Below are positions 57,755 through 64,000 of a stretch of DNA of 64,000 nt, piece by piece. The notes below the pieces were generated by a model. It made no database searches, was not told the DNA's origin, and was given only the letters and a program-made list of their open reading frames with translations. The DNA is from Flavobacterium fluvii (GTDB lineage: Bacteria > Bacteroidota > Bacteroidia > Flavobacteriales > Flavobacteriaceae), in the NCBI RefSeq assembly GCF_900129545.1, contig NZ_FQWB01000006.1, positions 1 through 64,000 on the forward strand, in the 5' to 3' direction. A program made the position numbers and the translations under genes. Every line of letters starts with the position of its first letter. Positions within the stretch are counted from its first letter, which is position 1.

Positions 57755-59005
57755 ATGAGTAAAAGATGTAGATTTTGTTTTAGTTTATTGCTGATTATTT
57801 TTATGCAATTTTGCGTAATTGCCCAAACTGCCAGTGATTCCTTGAAGTATTGTCCAGAAAAATCCCTTCAGGAACTTTTTAAAAAGGAGGACTCCGTTCT
57901 TGTTTTGAAACCGGTAAAAAATAATTTTTTTCTAATAATACCCGTTATTGGTTCGCAACCTGCCACGGGTTTTTCATACGGTTTTGTTTCCCAATATACT
58001 TTTAAGGGGAAATCTGAAAAAGACAAATATTCCTCCGTAAATCTTGGAGCTACTTATACCGAAAAAAAACAGATGCTTCTTAATTTTAAAAACAGCGTGA
58101 TGCTTAAAAGCAATAAAGTGTTTTTGAGTGGAGACTGGCGTTTTTACATTTTTTCACAAGCTAACTATGGGTTGGGAACCGATATTATTCCTCGTCGTTC
58201 CAACGACACTGGTTTTGACTTGAATGATTTGAAAGAACCAATGAATTATAATTATTTCAAGTTTCATCAAACCGCTTCTTGGGAAATCAAAAACAACTAT
58301 TATGTAGGTGCTGGAGTGCATCTGGATTGGTACACCACCATAACGGACGAGAATCTAAATGTTGCTGAAGGACAATTTACCAATCATTACAATTACAGCA
58401 AAAAATACGACTATAACGAAAATGAATATTTTGTAAATGGCGTGAGTCTTAATTTATTATATGACTCCAGGGATAACCAGATTAATACCAATCATGGGAT
58501 GTTTGCCAATATCAATTATCGATTTAACCCGGCTTTGAGTACCAATCAGCATGCGAGCAATGTGCTTTTTATGGAATATCGTTATTTTATGCCCTTAAGC
58601 AAACTCAACAAGCAACATGTTTTTTGTATATGGGCAACGGGTCAGTTTGTGACGATGGGCACGGTTCCTTATCTTAATTTGCCATCCCTAGGCTGGGATC
58701 AGCGAAGTCGAAGCGGAAAAGGATATACCCAAGGATTGTTTCGTGGTCAAAAAATGGTGTATTTTGAAACAGAATATCGATTTCCCATCCTTTGCAGTAA
58801 TTTAATCAGTGGAACAGTCTTTGGAAATTTGACTACGGCCAGCGACAAAGATCGCGACATTCGGCTATTTCAACATATTCAGCCGGCGGTGGGAGTTGGT
58901 TTGCGTATTTTGATTGACAAGGCCACAAGAACCAATCTAATCATGAATTACGCTTGGGGACGCCATTCCAAAGCATTTTACCTGAACGCAGGAGAAACAT
59001 TTTAG
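57755..59005 (+). CDS. BamA/TamA-like outer-membrane surface-antigen barrel
   Basis: The 416-residue protein has a signal peptide (about 1-23) and a bacterial surface-antigen-type barrel. Signs are PVIGSQPATGFSYGFV near 65, a DSRDNQINTNHGMFANINYRF motif near 235 and the closing strands through KATRTNLIMNYAWGRHSKAFYLNAG. There are no POTRA repeats: the barrel follows the signal peptide directly, which is common for small Bacteroidota members of unknown role. A TAAATTTG box ends only 4 bp before the ATG, so a very short leader is possible. Confidence 0.88.
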   Translation: MSKRCRFCFSLLLIIFMQFCVIAQTASDSLKYCPEKSLQELFKKEDSVLVLKPVKNNFFLIIPVIGSQPATGFSYGFVSQYTFKGKSEKDKYSSVNLGATYTEKKQMLLNFKNSVMLKSNKVFLSGDWRFYIFSQANYGLGTDIIPRRSNDTGFDLNDLKEPMNYNYFKFHQTASWEIKNNYYVGAGVHLDWYTTITDENLNVAEGQFTNHYNYSKKYDYNENEYFVNGVSLNLLYDSRDNQINTNHGMFANINYRFNPALSTNQHASNVLFMEYRYFMPLSKLNKQHVFCIWATGQFVTMGTVPYLNLPSLGWDQRSRSGKGYTQGLFRGQKMVYFETEYRFPILCSNLISGTVFGNLTTASDKDRDIRLFQHIQPAVGVGLRILIDKATRTNLIMNYAWGRHSKAFYLNAGETF

Positions 59006-59102
59006 AATTGAACCAAGTTAATTTTTAATTGGTTGATTTCTTTATGTTTACTAATTTAGTTGACTTGAAAAAAAATAAAAAATTATAGGGGAAACTATTT
59101 TT

Positions 59103-59129
59103 TTGATAGTAAATAAATATTTAAATTTG
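59103..59129 (+). promoter_or_regulatory. Promoter (TTG, 16 bp, TAAATTTG)
   Basis: TTG at 59103-59105 and TAAATTTG at 59122-59129 are 16 bp apart, near the Bacteroidota consensus. The start of the helical exported protein gene is 38 bp downstream. Confidence 0.55.
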
Positions 59130-59167
59130 ATTGAATTTAACCAATTAACATTTACAAATTTAAGATT

Positions 59168-59650
59168 ATGAAAAAAGTATTTTTAATAGTATTGGTAACA
59201 CTTACTTCTGGTGTTTTTGCTCAAAATGCAGATAAAGAAGATCTTGAAATCATTCAAGGTGTTTATGGAAAATCAAAGAAAGAATTGGCCCAGACTTATA
59301 TGGCCATACCAGCAGCACAAGCTGACGCTTTTTGGAAAATTTATGATGAATTTGAGGTAGAACGTAAAGCTCTAGGTACAGCCAAAGTTGCCGTTATAAA
59401 TGATTATGCTGCAAATTTTGCAAACCTTACCGATGAAAGTGCTAATAAAATTGCAAAAGCGGGATTGAAAAACAATTTGGATTACCAAAAGTTGTTTTCA
59501 AAATATTATGACAAATATAAAAAAGCCGTGGGTGCAATTAATGCAGCAAAAATAATTCAATTCGAGAACTATATGCAGACTACGGTGCAGTCTGAAATTC
59601 AAAATTCTATTCCTTTTGTTGGAGAAATTGAAGCGTTAAAAACAAAATAG
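59168..59650 (+). CDS. Exported helical protein of unknown function
   Basis: The 160-residue protein has a signal peptide (about 1-19, ending GVFAQN) and an entirely helical mature part. Its repeating pattern (AAQADAFWKIYDEFEVERKALG, ANKIAKAGLKNNLDYQKLFSKYYDKYKKAVGA) recalls Spy-like periplasmic chaperone-type proteins such as the one at 29093-29563. No metal or catalytic motif is seen. It has its own promoter and terminator, so it is likely expressed alone. Confidence 0.8.
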   Translation: MKKVFLIVLVTLTSGVFAQNADKEDLEIIQGVYGKSKKELAQTYMAIPAAQADAFWKIYDEFEVERKALGTAKVAVINDYAANFANLTDESANKIAKAGLKNNLDYQKLFSKYYDKYKKAVGAINAAKIIQFENYMQTTVQSEIQNSIPFVGEIEALKTK

Positions 59651-59673
59651 AAATGTTTTTATTTTATGCCATA

Positions 59674-59703
59674 AAAGCGCGGTGAAATAGTTCACTGCGC
59701 TTT
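59674..59703 (+). terminator. Intrinsic terminator
   Basis: AAAGCGCGGTGAA at 59674-59686 pairs with TTCACTGCGCTTT at 59691-59703 with one mismatch, a 4-base loop and a T-run. Confidence 0.88.
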
Positions 59704-59801
59704 TTTTGTCAGCCAAGTTCAACATATTGTTGATTAGGTTAGTTACATATTTTCTTTTAAAAAAAACTATTTTATATTATCAAATTTATAACGTAAACAT
59801 C

Positions 59802-60248
59802 ATGAAAACCATTGTTTTAACATTCGCTATTTTATGTATGACATTCACGTCTTGCAATTCAACCAAATCTGTTTCAAAAACCACGGCAACACTTGAAGGA
59901 ACTTGGCAATTGAACTATATTACCGGCCCCAGAATAGCATTTGACGGTTTGTATCCCAACAAGAAACCAACGATTAATTTTGACTTGAAATCCAGCAAGA
60001 TTTCGGGCAACAATGGTTGCAACCAATATTTTGGCGCATTATTTCTGGACGGCAACAAGATTAATTTCAAGGAATCCAAAATCGGGATGACTATGATGGC
60101 TTGTCAAGGTGAGGGGGAAACCACTTATATGAAGACATTGGAAAAAATAGATTCCTATTCCATTTCTGAAGATGGAAAAACATTAAATTTTATTATGGGA
60201 GATATTGCGATGATGCGTTTTGAAAAAGTGGACACAGTTGTAAAGTAG
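59802..60248 (+). CDS. META/HslJ-like lipoprotein
   Basis: The protein (148 residues from the ATG at 59802) has a lipoprotein signal (FTSC, Cys about 18) and a META/DUF306 domain (about 33-143), with EGTWQLNYITG at its start, the conserved GNNGCNQYFG motif near 72, and TMMACQG near 100. META proteins are implicated in stress or motility, with uncertain function. An in-frame extension upstream to 59706 lacks family features and is not used. Envelope location is expected. Confidence 0.88.
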   Translation: MKTIVLTFAILCMTFTSCNSTKSVSKTTATLEGTWQLNYITGPRIAFDGLYPNKKPTINFDLKSSKISGNNGCNQYFGALFLDGNKINFKESKIGMTMMACQGEGETTYMKTLEKIDSYSISEDGKTLNFIMGDIAMMRFEKVDTVVK

Positions 60249-60487
60249 GGAAAAACTAGTCGATTAACTTGATTTGCAGGAAAAGTACATTTGTATTGTT
60301 TACATCAAATACTACAAGGCCAACAATTCACGTTATTCACGTTGAATAGTAATCAATACAACATTCAAACCAAGTATTCTATTACAATTATCGTTTTGTT
60401 TGGGTATTTGGGTACCAATACAGCTTAATAGGCCTAGCTTTGTTCAAAGAAAAGGATTCCTGTAAAGGGATACCATAAATAATAATC

Positions 60488-61411
60488 ATGAAAATGAAAC
60501 ACAAAGAAGTGGCCTTGATCAGTTGGAATTTGTTGAAGAAGACCTACCAGGAATTTGATGATGACAATGCAATAAAACTGAGCGCTTCGCTGTCGTATTA
60601 TACCATATTTTCATTACCGCCATTGTTGATTATCATTATGTCCATTTCAAGTATTTTCTTCGGACGTGAAGCGGTTACGGGGAAATTTTTCGGTCAAATA
60701 AATGGAATGGTGGGCAATGAAGCGGCACTCCAAATCCAGGAAACCATCAAAAACATAGAATTGTCCGACAGCAATGCCTTTGCGGCGGTTTTTGGAGGTA
60801 CTTTGTTGCTCATTGGTGCTTCGGGTGTTTTTGCCGAAATTCAAAGTTCCATCAATTATATTTGGGGGTTGAAAGCAAAACCGGACAAGGGGCTTATAAA
60901 ATTCATTAAAAATAGGCTTATGTCGTTTTCCATGATTGCTTCGGTAGGTTTTTTGTTGTTGGTCAGTTTAATGGTGAACACGGTCATGGACATTATCAAC
61001 ACCCGTTTGCTGGTTTATTTTCCCGATTCGACCATTTATTTGTTTTACATACTCAACATACTGATTTTGTTTGCCACTACGACCATATTGTTTTCTATTA
61101 TTTTCAAAACGCTTCCCGACGGTGACATTGTCTGGAAAGATGCCTTGATAGGTTCCAGTTTCACTTCTTTTTTCTTCATGATTGGCAAATTTGCCATTGG
61201 TTTTTATTTAGGCAGTTCAACCGTTGCCACCGTATATGGTGCTGCTGGTTCGGTCATTATTATTTTGATTTGGGTATATTATTCGGCCATAATCTTGTAT
61301 TTTGGAGCCGAATTCACTAAAGTATATGCCAATGCCCACGGAAATAAAATTATCCCTAATACCTATGCCGTTTCTATCAAGGTGGAGGTTACGGAGCTTC
61401 CGAAGAAATAA
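60488..61411 (+). CDS. YihY/BrkB-family inner-membrane protein
   Basis: The 307-residue protein has six predicted transmembrane helices and the YihY signature (KLSASLSYYTIFSLPPLLI near 30 and YGAAGSVIIILIWVYYSAIILYFGAEFTK near the end). The family was once called ribonuclease BN, but it is an inner-membrane protein of unknown transport or structural role. The 239-bp gap before it holds no recognised gene. It stands alone. Confidence 0.92.
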   Translation: MKMKHKEVALISWNLLKKTYQEFDDDNAIKLSASLSYYTIFSLPPLLIIIMSISSIFFGREAVTGKFFGQINGMVGNEAALQIQETIKNIELSDSNAFAAVFGGTLLLIGASGVFAEIQSSINYIWGLKAKPDKGLIKFIKNRLMSFSMIASVGFLLLVSLMVNTVMDIINTRLLVYFPDSTIYLFYILNILILFATTTILFSIIFKTLPDGDIVWKDALIGSSFTSFFFMIGKFAIGFYLGSSTVATVYGAAGSVIIILIWVYYSAIILYFGAEFTKVYANAHGNKIIPNTYAVSIKVEVTELPKK

Positions 61412-61509
61412 CTAGTTTTTGTTTTTCTTGATTTTTTAGCTTAAAATTAATTTTTATCAAAGTTTTGAAATTTACCAGCCTTTTTCATCATAAAAACTGT
61501 TAAAATTTA

Positions 61510-61517
61510 TATATTTG
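61510..61517 (+). promoter_or_regulatory. TATATTTG -7 promoter box
   Basis: TATATTTG fits the TAnnTTTG box and lies 55 bp before the TolC-like gene. No TTG is found at the expected -33 spacing, so this is tentative. It would drive the efflux operon. Confidence 0.4.
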
Positions 61518-61572
61518 TTCTTCACAAAAAGGATGTTTTTGAATGAATACCTGAAATTTAATTTAAGAAAAG

Positions 61573-62919
61573 GTGAAACAGCATTTCCTCATAAAAAAGC
61601 TAAAAGTAAAATACTGGATTGCAGTATTGGCTTATTTTACCAATATAATTGGATACTCTCAAGATGTTGATTTGACAAATGTGAGAATCATAAAACTGGA
61701 TGAAGCCATACAATTGGGAATTCAGAATAACAATCAACTTAAGATAGCCAACACGGATGTCGCTATAGCCAATGAGAACCTAAACCAGACTCAAATAGCC
61801 AAATCTCCCGTTATAGGCTTGAATATGGGTTATAATTATATTGGAAATCCCAAAGTCTTTGAGGGTTTTTATGAAAAAAACATCACTGTTGATTATTTTA
61901 ACCAACAGGCTTCCGCCAATATTTATGCGTCCATGCCCTTGTATTACGGGGGAGTAATCAATAACCAGATTGACAAGCAAAAACTAATAGTCAGTATGCA
62001 GGAATCGGTTGCCAAGATGACGGAAACAGAAATCAAACAAACCATTACCACACAATTTTTTACTCTCGAAAAACTATACAAGCAAATTGAGGTTACCAAA
62101 CAAAACATAGTCAATACAGATTTACGAATCAAACAGTTGGAGTCAAGAGTTGCCAATGGACAAAACCTTAAAAGTGATTTATTGAGAACTGAATTGCAAA
62201 AGTCAAATTTTGAAGTGGCGGTTTTTCGAAGTTCCAATTCCATAGAGTTGATTAGTAATTATTTGGACATATTGACAGGGCTGCCTACCAATACCAAATT
62301 AAAACCTGTATTGGATGGGATTTTGATTCCGACAAAAGAAGTGAGTTTGGAAGAAAGTTTGAATGAAGCCTACCAAAACCGTTTCGAAATCAAAAGATCT
62401 GAAATTAACGTAAAGATAGCCGAATCTTCTTTGGATATAACCAAGAGCGGTTACAAGCCTTATGTGAATGCCAATTTGCTTTTCAATACACAGTACCCGG
62501 CACAATGGCCTGATTATTCCAATAATATTCTCAATTATTGGGCAGCCGGTGTTTCTCTCAATTGGGATATTTCCAGTTTTTATAATATAAAACATAGAGC
62601 CAATGCGGATCAGCAACAAATAGATAAAAGCAATATCGCACTTGATGCTACCAAAGATGTAATTAACCAAGATGTAAAAGCAGCTTATGTTCGCTTTACC
62701 GAAAGTGTTAGGAACATTACAACTTTTAAAAAAGATGTTGATTTGGCACTAAGCAATTACAAAATTGTAAAAAGCCGCTATGATAATGATTTTGCTTTAA
62801 TCAGTGATATTGTTGACGCCGAATTACAGTTGAATGAAGCAAAAATTTCGCTGAATAATGCCAATATAGATGCGATTATTCAATACTATTCTTTACAGTA
62901 CGCTATGGGGAAACTTTAA
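61573..62919 (+). CDS. TolC-like outer-membrane efflux protein
   Basis: The 448-residue protein starts at GTG 61573 (with AAAGG just before it; no early ATG exists). A hydrophobic signal segment (about 12-29, ending GYSQ) is followed by two repeats of the outer-membrane efflux domain (about 38-235 and 250-445), rich in coiled-coil heptads. It begins the second repeat with SLEESLNEAYQNRFEIKRSEINV. It forms the exit duct of a tripartite exporter with the HlyD-like protein that follows 9 bp later. Confidence 0.92.
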   Translation: MKQHFLIKKLKVKYWIAVLAYFTNIIGYSQDVDLTNVRIIKLDEAIQLGIQNNNQLKIANTDVAIANENLNQTQIAKSPVIGLNMGYNYIGNPKVFEGFYEKNITVDYFNQQASANIYASMPLYYGGVINNQIDKQKLIVSMQESVAKMTETEIKQTITTQFFTLEKLYKQIEVTKQNIVNTDLRIKQLESRVANGQNLKSDLLRTELQKSNFEVAVFRSSNSIELISNYLDILTGLPTNTKLKPVLDGILIPTKEVSLEESLNEAYQNRFEIKRSEINVKIAESSLDITKSGYKPYVNANLLFNTQYPAQWPDYSNNILNYWAAGVSLNWDISSFYNIKHRANADQQQIDKSNIALDATKDVINQDVKAAYVRFTESVRNITTFKKDVDLALSNYKIVKSRYDNDFALISDIVDAELQLNEAKISLNNANIDAIIQYYSLQYAMGKL

Positions 62920-62928
62920 TTTTTTAAT

Positions 62929-63990
62929 ATGAGTGAAGATAAAACAATCAATGAAGCTGCCGTTAAAAGCGAGAAAAAGAGAAATAGAATATTGACTATT
63001 CTTTCTTTTATTTTCCTGCTTGCTGGAGGACTATGGATTTTAAGTTTGTTTTTTGATTTTAGCAGATATGAAACCACCAATAATGCCCAGGTTGATGCTT
63101 ACATGAATAACATTGCGGCACGAGCAACGGGGCATATTGCAGATATTAAATTTGAATCGAACCAATTTGTTCATAAAGGTGATACTTTGGTAAAACTCAA
63201 TGATGAAGAATACATTATAAAAGTGAAACAAGCCGAAGCAGATTTGGCTATAGCTGAAGGAAATCTACATTCATTGGAACAAACGATAATTACTTCTACA
63301 TCCAATCAGGCGGCATCTAAAGCAAAATTGGCAGGAGATTTGGCCGATTTGGAGAAAGCCCAAAAAGATTACGAACGATTTAAAAATATGTATGCGGATT
63401 CGGCTGTAACCCGCAATCAGTATGATCAGGTGGTTTCCAAGTTACAATCGACAAAAGCATATCTTAAAGCGAGAGAAAATGAATTGTTGGCCAGTGGTTC
63501 CATTACCGAACAAAGCAAAACTAATTTAGAGGCCGCCAGAGCAACTATAGCTCGAAAACAAGCCGATTTAGATGCCGCAAAATTGCAGTTGTCTTATACC
63601 GTAATTAAAGCTCCAATTGATGGATTTGTGGGTGAACGTACTTTATCTGTCGGTGATTTGGTAACTACCAATCAGGTGGTTGCCTCGATAGTATTGAAAC
63701 AAAAATGGGTTACGGCAAATTTCAAAGAAACCCAGGTTGAAAAAATTAAAGCAGGGCAGGAGGTAACCATTACCATTGATGCACTCGACGGCAAAGAATT
63801 CAAAGGAAAAGTAGTCGGATTTTCGCCAGCAACGGGTGCTAAATTTTCGATGGTGGAACCTGATAATTCAACAGGAAATTTTGTAAAAATCACCCAGCGT
63901 ATTCCTGTAAAAATAGTATTTGAAGGACAGGCTGATGCATTAGTAGAAGTAAAACCAGGAATGAATGTTACGGTTGAAGTAAAAAAATAA
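62929..63990 (+). CDS. HlyD/EmrA-family membrane-fusion protein
   Basis: The 353-residue protein has an N-terminal cytoplasmic segment and one transmembrane helix (about 23-45), followed by a biotinyl-lipoyl-like half (about 50-95), a coiled-coil hairpin (about 96-210), the second lipoyl half (KAPIDGFVGERTLSVGDLV, near 225) and a beta-barrel domain (about 240-350). This is the layout of EmrA-type adaptors. It links an inner-membrane pump to the TolC-like protein. It lies in the operon with the TolC-like gene; the pump gene is likely next. Confidence 0.93.
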   Translation: MSEDKTINEAAVKSEKKRNRILTILSFIFLLAGGLWILSLFFDFSRYETTNNAQVDAYMNNIAARATGHIADIKFESNQFVHKGDTLVKLNDEEYIIKVKQAEADLAIAEGNLHSLEQTIITSTSNQAASKAKLAGDLADLEKAQKDYERFKNMYADSAVTRNQYDQVVSKLQSTKAYLKARENELLASGSITEQSKTNLEAARATIARKQADLDAAKLQLSYTVIKAPIDGFVGERTLSVGDLVTTNQVVASIVLKQKWVTANFKETQVEKIKAGQEVTITIDALDGKEFKGKVVGFSPATGAKFSMVEPDNSTGNFVKITQRIPVKIVFEGQADALVEVKPGMNVTVEVKK

Positions 63991-63992
63991 AA

Positions 63993-64000
63993 ATGGGTGC
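63993..64000 (+). CDS. Possible start of the next efflux-operon gene (cut by window edge)
   Basis: An ATG at 63993 follows the HlyD-like stop by two bases. Only M-G and part of a third codon (GC) are visible. An EmrB-type MFS pump is expected from the operon type, but the sequence here cannot show it. Confidence 0.4.

Noticed and set aside
1..64000. CRISPR array, rRNA and tRNA genes
   Set aside because: No regularly spaced short repeats with unique spacers and no tRNA- or rRNA-like sequence were recognised by eye in the gaps; a covariance-model search would be needed to exclude tRNAs fully.

Overview
The window is AT-rich and reads as the chromosome of a member of the Bacteroidota, most likely a Flavobacterium-like bacterium. 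Support comes from a type IX secretion sorting tail, DUF4293 and DUF5777 family proteins, a Rho factor with a long Asn/Gln-rich insert, many outer-membrane beta-barrel proteins, promoter boxes of the TAnnTTTG type, and little Shine-Dalgarno signal. No rRNA, tRNA or CRISPR array was recognised.

Positions 1 to about 12,100 look like the integrase end of an integrative element that continues beyond the left edge. Nearly all its genes lie on the minus strand. In transcription order they are a tyrosine recombinase, an unrecognised protein, an excisionase-like HTH protein, a VapE/BT4734-type primase-helicase, a 223-bp block of GGGTAA repeats in opposed orientation (origin-like), and a restriction-like operon. 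That operon encodes an MmeI-like methyltransferase without visible nuclease residues, an unknown membrane-anchored coiled-coil protein, a YhcG/DUF1016 nuclease and an SF2 helicase whose C-terminus looks truncated. The gaps after the membrane-protein gene and after the nuclease gene each hold a short decayed copy of the methyltransferase 3' end. This suggests an ancestral methyltransferase-helicase pair into which two cargo genes were inserted one after the other at the methyltransferase stop codon. It is the most interesting signal in the window.

Positions 12,246 to 43,250 are mostly ordinary core genes: NmrA-type reductase, cupin, GH28 pectinase, lpdA, an MsbA-like ABC exporter, truA, a YfcE-like phosphodiesterase, rho, an RsmB-like methyltransferase, kup, a secreted protein with a 22-residue tandem repeat, an ECF sigma/anti-sigma/Spy-like operon, an M49 peptidase, a MazG-like hydrolase, ilvE, mnmD, oxyR, a beta-carbonic anhydrase, a LETM1-like protein and a triple-PAS histidine kinase with a recent internal duplication.

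Positions 43,294 to 64,000 are dominated by cell-envelope genes: Cu/Zn superoxide dismutase, YceI, a cytochrome c lipoprotein, a DOMON protein with a T9SS tail, a DUF5777 barrel, a phosphate-selective-type porin, several further outer-membrane barrels, an eight-haem cytochrome with HEAT-like and TPR regions, a BamA/TamA-like barrel, a META-domain lipoprotein, a YihY-family membrane protein, and the start of a TolC-HlyD-type efflux operon cut by the right edge.
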